In this document: piece after piece, positions 1 to 9,330 of the stretch | Numbering within the stretch: position 1 is the first letter of the stretch | Layout: each line of letters starts with the position of its first letter | NCBI GenBank assembly: GCA_001570385.1 | Contig: BBYL01000006.1 | Coordinates: 186,001 to 250,000 of the forward strand | DNA from: Microtetraspora glauca | GTDB taxonomy: Bacteria > Actinomycetota > Actinomycetes > Streptosporangiales > Streptosporangiaceae | Length of the DNA: 64,000 bases | Direction of reading: 5' to 3' | Position numbers and translations under genes: made by a program | Notes under the pieces: model-generated | Databases searched by the model: none | The model's input: the letters and a program-made list of their open reading frames with translations, nothing else | What the model was told of the DNA's origin: nothing

Positions 1-14
1 CTAACATGCGTTTC

Positions 15-497
15 TCACTTTCCGGTCAGTCGGGTGAGCAGCGTCCGGTACTCGCGCAGCGCGAGCCGCAGCTCCTCGGTGTCCTTGGTGTCGGGGTCCC
101 GCCAGCGGTCGGCCAGACTGCGCCGCCGGTCGTCGACGGCGGAGACCGCCTCCTCGACGAGGGCGTCCGCCTGCTCGACCGATCCGCGCGGATCGTCGAC
201 GAACGCGGCCTTGATGTCGCGCCACCGCTGGTCCACGTCGATGTCGACGTCCCGGGGCTCCTGGGCGGTGTCCGCGGCCCTTCCCTCGGGCGCCACCGGC
301 GCGTCGCGGACGGCGTCCTCGCCGGCCCGGCCGTTCTCCCGGGTCTCTTCCGCTTCCTCGGGGGAGTAGACGGGCCCGGGGCCCTCGAACCGGCTGTGCC
401 GCTCCTCGTACTCGGGCCGGATCGCCTGCCGGTCGTCGAGCGGTTCGTCCCCGGCGGGCGCGATGCCGTGCCCGGGGTCGTAGGGGTTCCTCTCCAT
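15..497 (-). CDS. Hypothetical protein, soluble partner/paralogue of the next gene upstream
   Basis: A 160-residue soluble protein with an acidic, low-complexity N-terminal half (about residues 1-85) and a helical C-terminal half. The C-terminal half reads like the C-terminal half of the protein encoded just upstream: here WRDIKAAFVDDP, ADALVEEAV and TEELRLALREYR; there WSEVQERFVDAP, ADTLVTSVM and TEELRQAMVHYR. The two are probably diverged duplicates. Its ATG shares one base with the TGA of the upstream gene, so the two are likely co-translated. I do not recognise a named family and propose no function. Confidence 0.75.
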   Translation of the reverse strand: MERNPYDPGHGIAPAGDEPLDDRQAIRPEYEERHSRFEGPGPVYSPEEAEETRENGRAGEDAVRDAPVAPEGRAADTAQEPRDVDIDVDQRWRDIKAAFVDDPRGSVEQADALVEEAVSAVDDRRRSLADRWRDPDTKDTEELRLALREYRTLLTRLTGK

Positions 498-1090
498 CAG
501 CGGTCAGCCTCCGAGGTGTCGGTACGTACGGCGCGGTGGCCGTCGTGTCTTGCGTGTACTTCGTCGAGCAGCTCCTGGAAGAGCGCGCGGTAGTGCACCA
601 TGGCCTGCCGGAGCTCCTCGGTAGTGGCGTCCTGCCTGGCCGCGCGCCCGCTGATGTCGTGCGCCCGGCGGTAGTGGTCGAGCGTCGAGGCGTGGGTGAC
701 CGACAGGTCGCTGAGGCGCTGCTCGAAGCCCTCCGTGGGGTAGCCGCGATCGCCCATCACCGATGTGACCAGCGTGTCCGCCTCGGTCACCGCGAAGCCG
801 GGGGCGTCGACGAAGCGTTCCTGGACCTCGCTCCACTTCCTCGCGTAGGAGTCCCGCGTCTCCTGGTCGAGCGGGCGGATGTCGAGCCGGGTGTGCCGCT
901 CCTCGCGGGCGAGCAGCTCCTCCTCGGCCTCCTTCCGGCTGTCCCGCTCCCGCACCGTACGGTCGTACTCGGGGCCGAAGCGGTCCTGCAGGCGGCGTCG
1001 GCGGTTGAGGTTGGTCATCGTGATGTAACCCACCGCCAGGATCACCACCACGATGGCAATGGCCACGACCAGCCATGCGACGGGCGTCAT
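497..1090 (-). CDS. Hypothetical membrane-anchored protein with C-terminal helical domain
   Basis: A 197-residue protein with one N-terminal membrane helix (about residues 4-25, starting MTPVAWLVVAIAIVVV). A basic/acidic coiled stretch follows (residues 30-65), then a cytoplasmic C-terminal domain shared with its downstream neighbour. The ATG at 1090 is chosen because GGAGG lies five bases upstream and the hydrophobic anchor starts there; the longer open frame has no sensible start. The topology resembles small actinobacterial envelope proteins of unknown function. Confidence 0.8.
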   Translation of the reverse strand: MTPVAWLVVAIAIVVVILAVGYITMTNLNRRRRLQDRFGPEYDRTVRERDSRKEAEEELLAREERHTRLDIRPLDQETRDSYARKWSEVQERFVDAPGFAVTEADTLVTSVMGDRGYPTEGFEQRLSDLSVTHASTLDHYRRAHDISGRAARQDATTEELRQAMVHYRALFQELLDEVHARHDGHRAVRTDTSEADR

Positions 1091-1273
1091 ATCTGCCTCC
1101 AGAGATGAGTGCGTTGTCGTCTCGCACTGCCCCGGACGCGGCCCTTCAAGCGCACGCAAGGCCGAAAGCGGCGGTCGGGCGCCGTGGCGCCTGTCGCGGA
1201 AAGCGACCGTAAAGGACGCGTAATCCCAGGTTTGCCGGGTAGCCCGGACGTTCACCGGCAAGAGGAGGTAACA

Positions 1274-1585
1274 ATGGGATTCGGAGCAAGCCTCGCGTTC
1301 ATCGCGGTCGGCGCGGTTCTCGCCTTCGCCGTCACGTGGGACGTCCCAGGCATCGACCTGCACGTGATCGGCTGGATCCTCATCGCCGTCGGTGCGGTCG
1401 GGGCGCTGCTGACCGGGCTGTACACGCGCCGGCCACGCTCCGAGGAGGTGGTCGAGGTGGTCGAGCCCGACACCGTGTACACCGCCGAACCGACCGTCGT
1501 CGAACCTCATGTCCACGTGCGCGAGGAGGACCCGCGTGTCCACCTGCGCGAGGAGGACCCGCACCTGCGCCGCGGGAACGGCTGA
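1274..1585 (+). CDS. DUF6458-like small membrane protein
   Basis: A 103-residue protein with two membrane helices (about residues 4-22 and 30-48) around a short loop, then a cytoplasmic tail. The organisation (glycine-rich first helix, WILIAVGAVGALL second helix, charged tail) fits the DUF6458 family of actinobacteria. AGGAGG sits five to six bases before the ATG. The tail holds an in-frame duplication of about 24 bp (1510-1566) that encodes HVREEDPR followed by VHLREEDPH. Function unknown. Confidence 0.75.
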   Translation: MGFGASLAFIAVGAVLAFAVTWDVPGIDLHVIGWILIAVGAVGALLTGLYTRRPRSEEVVEVVEPDTVYTAEPTVVEPHVHVREEDPRVHLREEDPHLRRGNG

Positions 1586-1681
1586 GCCGTCCCGGCGGGG
1601 CTTCGCCGCCTCGCCGCAGCGGCTCCGCCCGGTGAGGCCGGCGGGCGTTGCAGCGACCGGCCTTGGTGAAGCCCGCGGAGG

Positions 1682-2305
1682 TTACAGAGGGTCGGCCTGG
1701 TGCAGCCCGCGAACCAGACGCTCACGGGCGGCCGCGTCCCCGGGGGCGTTCCGCTCCCGGAGGAGCCGGGAGATGTGCTCGCGATGGGCGACGTCGGCGT
1801 TCCCGCCGTACTTGAACTTCCCGTCGATCTTCTCGATCGTCAGCTCCAGGCCACGGATGCCCGGAAAGCGCCGCTCGTGCCGTACGGGATCCACGAGATC
1901 GTGGTCGAGGCGTTCGATCTGCCGACGGAGGATCGCCGCCTTGCCCTCGGCGTCGGTGACGACCCGGGCCCGGCAGACGAGCTGGACCGCCGCGTAGTAC
2001 GTCGTCGGGACGCCCATGGCCGGGTCGCCCTCGCCGGGAAGTACCTTCCAGGCTCCGGGGATGTAGGCCCAGTCACCCGCGACGGAGAGCAGCAGCATCG
2101 GGTTCTCGTCGATCGCCGTCCAGATCGGGTTCGGCCGGGCCAGGTGGAGCAGGGCGCGGCGGTCCTCGGTCAGGTGGAACTGCGTCGGCACGACGACGGG
2201 GACGTCCCGCCCCCGGCCGGCGGCGATCAGATGGCCGAACTCGTTGGATCTGACGAAGTCGAGCGACGCATCCTCATCCGCCGCGTCCCACGGATGAATG
2301 AGCAT
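1682..2305 (-). CDS. PaiB-like FMN-binding negative transcriptional regulator family protein
   Basis: A 207-residue protein of the PaiB/FMN-binding split-barrel family. It starts MLIHPWDAADEDASLDFV, close to the usual PaiB start. It then carries the family's core: a GHLIAAG-like segment, the PTQFHL strand, HLARPNP, a VAGDWAYIPGAW-like flavin-pocket segment, and PTTYYAAVQL near the dimer interface. B. subtilis PaiB was described as a negative regulator, but most homologues are only known as flavin-binding proteins. ATG 2305 is preferred over longer in-frame starts because it matches the family N-terminus. Confidence 0.85.
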   Translation of the reverse strand: MLIHPWDAADEDASLDFVRSNEFGHLIAAGRGRDVPVVVPTQFHLTEDRRALLHLARPNPIWTAIDENPMLLLSVAGDWAYIPGAWKVLPGEGDPAMGVPTTYYAAVQLVCRARVVTDAEGKAAILRRQIERLDHDLVDPVRHERRFPGIRGLELTIEKIDGKFKYGGNADVAHREHISRLLRERNAPGDAAARERLVRGLHQADPL

Positions 2306-2393
2306 AATCCCGTATCTTACGGGTGGATCGACCTCTCCTCTCGAGCGCCCGGCATCCCGGCCCGAACACTTCCGCGGGGCCGCCGCGATCGGC

Positions 2394-3908
2394 TCAACGG
2401 CCCCGAATCTCCCGGGCCGCCGCGCCGGCGCGGTGCAGGAGCAGCGCGGCGACGCATCCGCCGGCCAGGACCGCGGCCGCGCCCACCAACTGGCTGGTCT
2501 CGATCCCGGCGGCGAAGGCGTCGAGGACGGCGTCCCGCTCCGCCTCCGTACGCGTGGCGGCCAGGGCGGCGGGGAACGAGCCCGCACCGGCCGCGGCGGC
2601 GGGCAGCAGCGCGATGAAGCGGGAGTTCATGACGGCGCCGAGCACGGCGACGCCCAGGCTGGTCCCGACCTCGGTCATGGTGCCGTCGATCCCGGCGCCC
2701 GCCCCGGCCGCCTCCAGCGGGATCGCGCCCATGACGGCCTCCGCGATGGCCGGGTTGGCGAGCGCGCAGCCCGCGCCCATGAGCACCAGCCCGGCCAGCA
2801 GCACGCCGTAGCCGTCCGCCGCGAAGGCCGCGACGACCACGAACCCGCCCGACAGGAGACCCATCCCGACGGCGATGGAGAGCGGCAGCCCGAGGCGCCG
2901 GATCAGCCACGCCGAGATCCCGGTGAAGTTGAGTGCCACGACGCTGAGCGCGAACGGCGCCATGCGCAAGCCCGTCTCCAACGCCGTGTAACCGCGGACG
3001 AACTGCAGCTGCTGGGTGAGCAGGAACAGCACGCCGCCGCTGCCGAACGTGATCAGGACCACGCCGGAGATCGCCCCCATGAACCGGCGGTTCCGGAAGA
3101 AGCGCAGGTCCAGCATGGGATGCGGGGTGCGCAGCTCCCAGGCGGCGAAGGCGCCGAGCAGGAGCACGCCCGCCACCGCCGGGACCAGCACCCGGGCCGA
3201 GCCCCAGCCGTGATCGGGACCCGAGATGATCGCGTAGACCACCCCGGTCATCCCGGCCGTGGACAGCAGCGCGCCGAGGAGGTCGGGCGGCCCCGAGCCG
3301 GGGTTCCTCGACTCCGGCACCAGGACCTTGACCGCGACGACTCCGAGCAGCACGACGGGGACGTTGATCAGGAAGATCGCGCCCCACCAGAAGTGGGCGA
3401 GCATCATCCCGCCGATCGGCGGTCCGGCCGCGAAGCCCAGAGCGTTCGCCGCGCTCCAGACGCCGATCGCGCGGGGGCGTTCATCCGCGTCGAAGATCTG
3501 CATGACCACGGCGAGGGTCGTGGTCATCAGCAGCGCCCCGCCGACGCCCATGCCCGCGCGCGCGGCGATCAGCTGCCCGGCGGACTGGGAGAACGCGGCC
3601 GCCAGCGACCCGGCGCCGAACAGTCCGAGCCCGGCGAGCAGCAGCCGCTTACGGCCGTAGCGGTCGGCGGCGCTGCCCGAGGCGAGCAGCAGACCGCACA
3701 GCACCAGCGAGTACGCGTTGATCACCCACTGCACGTCGGCGGTGGACGCGCCGAGCTCCGTCCCGAGCGAGGGGATCGCCACGTTCAGGACGGTGTTGTC
3801 GAGCAGTACGGCGAGCTGGGCGAGGCAGATCACCATCAGGATCGGCCACCGGGTGGGGAGCCGGGTCCCGGCCCCCGTACCGGTGGTGAGGTCCGCGCCC
3901 GTGGTCAC
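2394..3908 (-). CDS. MFS transporter, DHA2/EmrB-QacA type, probable desferrioxamine exporter
   Basis: A 504-residue major facilitator with about 14 predicted helices. It has the DHA2 signature region LLDNTVLNVAIPSLG in helix 1, the WVINAYSL stretch, and the DRYGRKR loop between helices 2 and 3 (motif A). It is the last gene of the leftward siderophore operon: its GTG (3908) overlaps the desD stop codon as GTGA, so it is translationally coupled. Position and class suggest export of desferrioxamine or protection against a toxic intermediate; the substrate is inferred from context only. Confidence 0.88.
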   Translation of the reverse strand: MTTGADLTTGTGAGTRLPTRWPILMVICLAQLAVLLDNTVLNVAIPSLGTELGASTADVQWVINAYSLVLCGLLLASGSAADRYGRKRLLLAGLGLFGAGSLAAAFSQSAGQLIAARAGMGVGGALLMTTTLAVVMQIFDADERPRAIGVWSAANALGFAAGPPIGGMMLAHFWWGAIFLINVPVVLLGVVAVKVLVPESRNPGSGPPDLLGALLSTAGMTGVVYAIISGPDHGWGSARVLVPAVAGVLLLGAFAAWELRTPHPMLDLRFFRNRRFMGAISGVVLITFGSGGVLFLLTQQLQFVRGYTALETGLRMAPFALSVVALNFTGISAWLIRRLGLPLSIAVGMGLLSGGFVVVAAFAADGYGVLLAGLVLMGAGCALANPAIAEAVMGAIPLEAAGAGAGIDGTMTEVGTSLGVAVLGAVMNSRFIALLPAAAAGAGSFPAALAATRTEAERDAVLDAFAAGIETSQLVGAAAVLAGGCVAALLLHRAGAAAREIRGR

Positions 3909-5719
3909 GGTCTCACGGCGAATCGGGCGATCGGGTTCGTCAGGTCGCCGACCAGCTGGAGCGCGGCCGACGGGTCGGCCAGGTCGACCATCTGGCGGTT
4001 GTCGCGCAGCTGCAGCCGGTTGAGGCAGGACAGCGCGAAGTCCCCGGCGAACAGGTCGTACCGCTGGAACCTGTCGGCCAGGTGCGGGACCGAGTCCCGG
4101 TAGTCGGCCGCGCACTCGGCGACGGTCCGCCAGAAGGTCTCCTCGTCGAGCACCCCCTCGGTGGTCAGCACCGCGTTCAGGAAGCGGAAGAAGCAGTCGA
4201 AGACGTCCGTGAAGATCGAGAGCAGCTTCATGTGCTCGGGCACCTCGGCGCGGACCCGCCGGACCTCCGGCGGCAGCGGCGCCTCCGGGTCCATCACGAC
4301 GATCTCCTCGGCGATGTCCTTGAAGATCACCCGCTCGACCACGCCGCCGTCGAGGACCAGGATGACGTTCTCGCCGTGCGGCATGAACGCCAGGTCGTGG
4401 GCGTAGAAGCTGTGCAGCAGCGGGGTCAGGTACGCGTCCAGGTAGCGGCGCAGCCACACCTCGGGCGCGAGCCCCGACTGGTCGATCAGCGCCGCGGCGA
4501 GGGAGCGGCCCTCGTGGTCGGTGTGCAGCAGCGACGCCATGGTGGCCGGCCTCCGGCCCGGCTCCAGGGAGGGCATGGGGCTCTCCCGCCACAGCGCCGC
4601 GAGCATCTTCCGGTACGGGGAGTACCTGTCGGTCGCCGCCTCGTACTGCCGGTGGCGGTAGCCGATGGCCGCCCGCTCCCGGATGATCGTCAGGCCGGTC
4701 GCCCGGAAGACCGGGTCGTTCGCGATCAGGTCGGCCAGCCAGTCGTTGATCGCCGGAGTGGCCTCCATGTACGCCGCCGACAGCCCACGCATGAAGCCCA
4801 TGTTCAGCACGGACAGCGCGGTCTTCACGTAGTGCTTGGACGGGGCGCTGACGTTGAAGAACGTACGGATCGACTGCTGGGCGAGGTACTCGTCGTCGCC
4901 CGTGCCGAGGCAGACCAGGCGCCGCTCCGCGACCTCGCCGGCGAAGGTCACCGACAGCTTGTTCCACCACTGCCAGGGATGGACCGGGATCAGCTGGTAG
5001 TCGGCGAGGTCGAGGCCGAGGTCGGCGAGCGTGGCGGCGAACCGGTCCAGCACCGCGTCGCCGAGCTCGCCCCGGATCAGCCGGTCGTAGTCGATGTCCG
5101 CCGAGCAGGTGAAGGTGGAGTGGTCGCGGTGCGCCGCCAGCCAGATCAGCCGGATCGGGTTCGCGACCTCGGGCGCGTAGGTGTGGTACTCGCGGATGCC
5201 GTAGCCGAGCCGCCCGTTGTTGGCGACGAAGCAGGGATGGCCCTCGGTCATGCCGGACTCGATCGCCTGGAAGTCGGCCTTGGCGAGCTCGGCGGCGGTG
5301 ACCGGCGGCTTGGTGAGCTTGTAGGCGGTTCCGGCGAGCGTGGAGCCGATCTCCTCCAGGTAGACCGGAAGGATCTCGTCGGACAGGCCCAGCGTGGCAC
5401 GCATCTCGACGCAGAAACCGATGGCGTCGAGCGGCAGCTCCTCCTCGTCGGCCGCGTCGGCCGCGTCGGGGGAGGGCGAGCGATGGCGGGTGATGCTCTC
5501 GGCGTCGATGTGCCAGTGGTCCAGGGACAGCAGCCGGGCGGCGAAACGGTACTCGACCGTCCCGTCGTCGCCGCGGACGGCGTAGCGGCCGTCGGGCAGC
5601 GGCTCCGGGGTGAGCAGCCGTTCGTGGGAGAACTCGGCGAGCGCCTTGCGAACCAGCAGCCGGTTGGCGCGGGCCCAGTTGCCGGGCGTCAGGTGGGCGA
5701 CGGCCTCGCGGGGGTTCAC
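3905..5719 (-). CDS. desD: Desferrioxamine synthetase DesD (IucA/IucC, NIS synthetase)
   Basis: A 604-residue NRPS-independent siderophore synthetase. These enzymes adenylate a carboxylate and couple it to an amine; DesD joins and cyclises succinylated N-hydroxycadaverine units into trihydroxamates. Visible family features are GHPCFVANNGRLGYG with REYHTYAPE, the HPWQWWNKL motif, RTFFNVSAPSKHYVKT, and the C-terminal FERIC-reductase-like FhuF-type region around FMPHGENVILVL and FKDIAEE. It starts at a GTG overlapping the desC stop (GTGA), inside a tightly coupled desABCD operon. Confidence 0.95.
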   Translation of the reverse strand: MNPREAVAHLTPGNWARANRLLVRKALAEFSHERLLTPEPLPDGRYAVRGDDGTVEYRFAARLLSLDHWHIDAESITRHRSPSPDAADAADEEELPLDAIGFCVEMRATLGLSDEILPVYLEEIGSTLAGTAYKLTKPPVTAAELAKADFQAIESGMTEGHPCFVANNGRLGYGIREYHTYAPEVANPIRLIWLAAHRDHSTFTCSADIDYDRLIRGELGDAVLDRFAATLADLGLDLADYQLIPVHPWQWWNKLSVTFAGEVAERRLVCLGTGDDEYLAQQSIRTFFNVSAPSKHYVKTALSVLNMGFMRGLSAAYMEATPAINDWLADLIANDPVFRATGLTIIRERAAIGYRHRQYEAATDRYSPYRKMLAALWRESPMPSLEPGRRPATMASLLHTDHEGRSLAAALIDQSGLAPEVWLRRYLDAYLTPLLHSFYAHDLAFMPHGENVILVLDGGVVERVIFKDIAEEIVVMDPEAPLPPEVRRVRAEVPEHMKLLSIFTDVFDCFFRFLNAVLTTEGVLDEETFWRTVAECAADYRDSVPHLADRFQRYDLFAGDFALSCLNRLQLRDNRQMVDLADPSAALQLVGDLTNPIARFAVRP

Positions 5720-6288
5720 GCGGACACCCCCCGGGTGGTGGCCAGGAAGCGGTCCCGGCCGCAGAAGCTGAGCAGCGCGGTCTTCTCCGGTTTCTCGACC
5801 GGGCCGACGACGTCGAAGCCCACGGCCGCGTTGAGCGCGTGGACGGCGGTGTTGCGTACGTCGGGTTCGACCACGACCCTCTGGACCGCCGGATCGGCGA
5901 ACAGCATCTCCATCACGGTGGTGATCACGGCCAGCGTGAAGCCGTGCACCGGCGTGTCGGACGGCGCGCACAGGAAGTGCATGCCGACGTCGCCCTCCGC
6001 CGCGTCGTACAGGCCCGCCAGCTCGACGTGGGCGGGGTCGTACCGTTCGACCAGGAAGGACGGGCGGCCGTTCACCAGCCCGACGAACGCGTCGTGGTGC
6101 GGATGCCGGGTGATCGCGCGGTACTCCTCGCGGACCCGGGCCACGTCGGCGTCCTGCATCATCCAGAACGTCGCCTTGGGGTGGGTCACCCAGCCGTGCA
6201 GCAGTTCCGCGTCCGCGTCCGGGTCGAGCGGGCGTACCGCGAACTCGCCGAGGCGCGCGTCGGTGCGGGTGAAGACGATCTCACTCAT
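5716..6288 (-). CDS. desC: Siderophore acyltransferase DesC (GNAT, IucB/RhbD family)
   Basis: A 190-residue GNAT-fold acyltransferase. It should N-acylate N-hydroxycadaverine with succinyl- or acetyl-CoA to make the hydroxamate used by DesD. Diagnostic segments are [16 protein letters not shown] near residue 30, [29 protein letters not shown], and the late [21 protein letters not shown] acetyl-CoA-binding region. It overlaps desB upstream (ATGA) and desD downstream (GTGA). The second GNAT of the locus, at 11594, is from the same broad family. Confidence 0.92.
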   Translation of the reverse strand: MSEIVFTRTDARLGEFAVRPLDPDADAELLHGWVTHPKATFWMMQDADVARVREEYRAITRHPHHDAFVGLVNGRPSFLVERYDPAHVELAGLYDAAEGDVGMHFLCAPSDTPVHGFTLAVITTVMEMLFADPAVQRVVVEPDVRNTAVHALNAAVGFDVVGPVEKPEKTALLSFCGRDRFLATTRGVSA

Positions 6289-7583
6289 GAGGCGATGCCC
6301 TCCGGCGCGCCGAACTCCTGGAAGGCGATGGCCTTCTCGATGGGGTAGTGCTCGCGGCCCAGCAACTCGCGGATGATCCACGAGTTGCGGTACGGGCCCA
6401 TGCCCAGGTCGGGCGAGGTGACGCTGTGCGCGTGCGTGGCGCCGTTCTGCAGGAAGATCTCGTGGCCGGTCGTGTCGATGCTGTAGTTCCTGGCGACGTC
6501 GAAGCGGCCGCGGCCGTCCTGGCGGATGCGGTCGCGAACCGGGTCGAGGAAGGAGGGGATCCGGTACTTGTATCCGGTGGCCAGGACGAGCCCCTGCGTG
6601 GTGAGCGTGAAGTCCCGGCCCTGTTCGTCGTGGCGCAGCCGGAGCGTGTACGTGCCGCTCGGCTCGTCGTACGCGGCGCCGGTGAGCGTGGTGTTGGTCA
6701 TCAGCCGGGTGGGGACCGGGCCGGTGACGGTCTTCTGGTAGAGCAGGTCGAAGATCTCGTTGATCAGGTCCGCGTCGATGCCCTTGAACAGGCCCTTCTG
6801 CTCGTCCTCCAGCCGGTAGCGGGTCTCCTCGGGCAGCGCGTGGAAGTAGTCGACGTACTCCGGGGAGGTCATCTCCAGGGTGAGCTTGGTGTACTCCAGC
6901 GGGAAGAACCGCGGGGACCTGGTCACCCAGTTGAGCCGGTATCCGTGGGTGTCGATGTCGGCCAGCAGGTCGTGGTAGATCTCCGCCGCGCTCTGGCCGC
7001 TGCCGACGACGGTGATGCTGTCCTTGGCCTGTAGCGCCGCCTTGCCGTCCAGGTAGTCCGCGTTGTGGATGAAGTCGCCGCCGAGGTCCGCGCAGGTCTC
7101 GGGGATGTACGGCGGGGTGCCGGTGCCGAGCACGAGCCGCCGGGCGCGGTGCTCGGTGGTCTCCCCGGTGCCGGTGACGACCGCGCGTACCACGTAGTGG
7201 CCGTCGGCGTCGTCGTACTCGACGGAGGTCACCTCGTGGCCGAAGCGGACGCAGCGGAGTTTCGCCGCGGCCCAGCGGCAGTACGCGTTGTACTCGGCGC
7301 GCACCGGATAGAAGATCTCCCGGATGTAGAAGGGGTACAGCCGGCCGGACTCCTTCAGGTAGTTGAGGAAGGAGTACGGCGAGGTGGGGTCGGCCAGCGT
7401 GACGAGGTCGGCCATGAACGGGGTCTGCAGCGTGGCGAAGTCCAGCAGCATCCCCGGGTGCCAGTCGAAGTCCGGCTTGCTCTCCAGGAACAGGCCGTCG
7501 AGCTCGCCGATCGGCTCGGTCAGGCAGGCGAGGCCCAGGTTGTACGGGCCGAGCCCGATCGCGATGAAGTCGTGGGTGGACAT
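6285..7583 (-). CDS. desB: Cadaverine/lysine N-hydroxylase DesB
   Basis: A 432-residue flavin monooxygenase of the IucD/SidA/PvdA family. It hydroxylates the terminal amine of cadaverine (or lysine) with FAD, NADPH and O2. Visible features are the FAD-binding [10 protein letters not shown] at residues 10-19, the substrate-region [20 protein letters not shown], the NADPH-binding [12 protein letters not shown], and the C-terminal [12 protein letters not shown] 7583 has GGAGG eight bases upstream. It lies between desA (35 bp upstream) and desC (4-bp overlap). Confidence 0.95.
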   Translation of the reverse strand: MSTHDFIAIGLGPYNLGLACLTEPIGELDGLFLESKPDFDWHPGMLLDFATLQTPFMADLVTLADPTSPYSFLNYLKESGRLYPFYIREIFYPVRAEYNAYCRWAAAKLRCVRFGHEVTSVEYDDADGHYVVRAVVTGTGETTEHRARRLVLGTGTPPYIPETCADLGGDFIHNADYLDGKAALQAKDSITVVGSGQSAAEIYHDLLADIDTHGYRLNWVTRSPRFFPLEYTKLTLEMTSPEYVDYFHALPEETRYRLEDEQKGLFKGIDADLINEIFDLLYQKTVTGPVPTRLMTNTTLTGAAYDEPSGTYTLRLRHDEQGRDFTLTTQGLVLATGYKYRIPSFLDPVRDRIRQDGRGRFDVARNYSIDTTGHEIFLQNGATHAHSVTSPDLGMGPYRNSWIIRELLGREHYPIEKAIAFQEFGAPEGIAS

Positions 7584-7618
7584 GGGTTCCTCCCGTGCGG
7601 GGGTGGGTTGGGGGGCGG

Positions 7619-9172
7619 TCAGCCGGCGCGGTGGCAGGTCTGGAGGAGGGCACGGTCCTCGATGTACCGGCCGGCGTGGTTCGCGATGAGGTCCAGGACG
7701 TGCGCGATGTCGTCCAGCGACGTCTCCGGGTTGAGCAGGGTGAACTTCAGGTAGTGGTGGCCATCGACCTTGGTCCCGGCCACGACCGCCTCGCCGGAGG
7801 CGCTCAGGGCATCGCGCGCGTACAGGTTGGCGTCGTCGGCCAGCGTGCGGCCCGGCCCCTCCGGGGGCAGGTAGCGGAAGACGACGGTGCTCAGCTGTGA
7901 TCGGGTGACGACCTCGAACCGCGGGTCCGCGGCCAGCAGCGCCCAGGCGTCGGCGGCCCGGTCCACCACCTCGTCGAAGAGTTCGCCGACCGCGTCCGGG
8001 CCCATGATGCGCAGGGTCAGCCACAGCTTGAGCGCGTCGAAGCGGCGCGTGGTCTGGATGCTCTTGTCGACCTGGTTGGGGATGCGCTGCTCGACCATGC
8101 GGGCCGGGTTGAGGTAGTCGGCGTGGTAGGTCGCGTGCCGCAGCACGGCCGCGTCGCGTACCAGGAGGGCGCTGGAGCTCACCGGCTGGAAGAACGACTT
8201 GTGGAAGTCCACGGTCACCGAGTCGGCGCGCTCGATGCCGTCGAGCAGGTCGCGCCGGGTGCGGGACACCAGGAGCCCGCACCCGTACGCGGCGTCGACG
8301 TGCAGCCACACCCCGGCCCGCTCGCACAGGTCGGCGATCTCGGGCAGCGGGTCGATGGAGCCGAAGTCGGTGGTCCCGGCGGTGGCGACGACGGCCATGA
8401 CCGGCAGGTCCTCGCGTCGGCAGCGCTCCAGCTCGCGGGCGAGCGCGGCGGGCCGCATGCGCCGGTCGGGGTCGGTCTCCACGGAGATGACGGCGTCCGG
8501 GGCGAGGCCGAGAAGTTTGGCCGATTTCCGCACGCTGAAGTGTCCGGCCTCGGAGGTGAGGACGCGCAGCCGGGAGAGGACGTCGTGCCGGGACAGCGGG
8601 GAGCGCGCCATGGCGGCGGCGCACGCCTCCTCCCTGCTGAGCAGCAGGGCCTGGAAGTTCGACTGGGTGCCGCCGCTGGTGAACACACCGTCGGCGCCGG
8701 GGCCGAGGCCGATACGGCCGGCCGTCCAGTCGATCAGGCGGCGCTCGATCAGGGTGGCGCCCGCGCTCTGGTCCCAGGTGTCGAGGGAGGAGTTGACGGC
8801 GCTGAGCACCGCCTCGCCGAGCAGTGCGGGGATCACCACCGGGCAGTTGAGATGCGCCAGGTAGCGGGGGTGGTGGAAATAGACGGCGTCACGCAGGTAG
8901 ACGTCGTCCAGCTCGTCGAGGGCGGCCGACGGGTCGTGCAACGGCAGTTCGAGGTCGATGCCGGAGACCTCGGGAGCGAGCCGGGACGGCGAGATCCCGC
9001 TGAACGGACGCTCGGTGCGGAGCACCCGCGCGGCCACCCGCTCCGCCCCCGCGCTCATGGCGTTGCGGTAGCGGGCCACGTTGCGATCGTTGAAAAGGTG
9101 CGACCGGGCCCGTGCGGCTTCGGGGCGGACGCCCGCCGACGGGAGGTCGGCGGTGTACCCGTGAAAAGTCAT
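7619..9172 (-). CDS. desA: Lysine decarboxylase DesA (PLP-dependent, group II decarboxylase fold)
   Basis: A 517-residue PLP decarboxylase. In desferrioxamine loci this enzyme converts L-lysine to cadaverine, the first committed step. The cofactor lysine lies in [17 protein letters not shown] holds the Asp contacting the pyridine nitrogen; [14 protein letters not shown] is the conserved glycine-rich stretch. ATG 9172 is preferred over an in-frame TTG two codons upstream because GAGG is correctly spaced from the ATG. It is first in the operon, and a perfect iron box lies 40-58 bp upstream, so transcription should rise when iron is low. Confidence 0.94.
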   Translation of the reverse strand: MTFHGYTADLPSAGVRPEAARARSHLFNDRNVARYRNAMSAGAERVAARVLRTERPFSGISPSRLAPEVSGIDLELPLHDPSAALDELDDVYLRDAVYFHHPRYLAHLNCPVVIPALLGEAVLSAVNSSLDTWDQSAGATLIERRLIDWTAGRIGLGPGADGVFTSGGTQSNFQALLLSREEACAAAMARSPLSRHDVLSRLRVLTSEAGHFSVRKSAKLLGLAPDAVISVETDPDRRMRPAALARELERCRREDLPVMAVVATAGTTDFGSIDPLPEIADLCERAGVWLHVDAAYGCGLLVSRTRRDLLDGIERADSVTVDFHKSFFQPVSSSALLVRDAAVLRHATYHADYLNPARMVEQRIPNQVDKSIQTTRRFDALKLWLTLRIMGPDAVGELFDEVVDRAADAWALLAADPRFEVVTRSQLSTVVFRYLPPEGPGRTLADDANLYARDALSASGEAVVAGTKVDGHHYLKFTLLNPETSLDDIAHVLDLIANHAGRYIEDRALLQTCHRAG

Positions 9173-9211
9173 GGTCAAGTCCTCAACAGTCGCGGGCCGG
9201 AAAAGTAAAAC

Positions 9212-9230
9212 TTAGGTTAGCCTAACCTAA
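9212..9230. promoter_or_regulatory. Iron box (DtxR/IdeR/DmdR operator) for desA
   Basis: TTAGGTTAGCCTAACCTAA matches the TWAGGTTAGSCTWACCTWA consensus of iron-dependent DtxR-family repressors and is almost perfectly palindromic. It lies about 40 bp upstream of the desA start, where a bound repressor would block the leftward promoter. Confidence 0.95.
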
Positions 9231-9294
9231 GTTAATCTTGAAGCGCCCCCGTCGGGTTCACGGACCGCCCCTGCCGGATCATGGCCGGTTTAGA

Positions 9295-9313
9295 TTAGGT
9301 TAGCTTTACCTAA
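9295..9313. promoter_or_regulatory. Iron box for the rightward desG operon
   Basis: TTAGGTTAGCTTTACCTAA is an iron box with two differences in the right half. It lies 18 bp upstream of the GTG of the penicillin-acylase-like gene. It is separate from the desA box, so each divergent promoter has its own operator. Confidence 0.92.
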
Positions 9314-9330
9314 TCTTGGTGAGGAGAGGT

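Noticed and set aside
4082..6376. A 764-codon rightward open frame across desD and desC
   Set aside because: It lies antisense to two well-supported genes and shows no recognisable motif.
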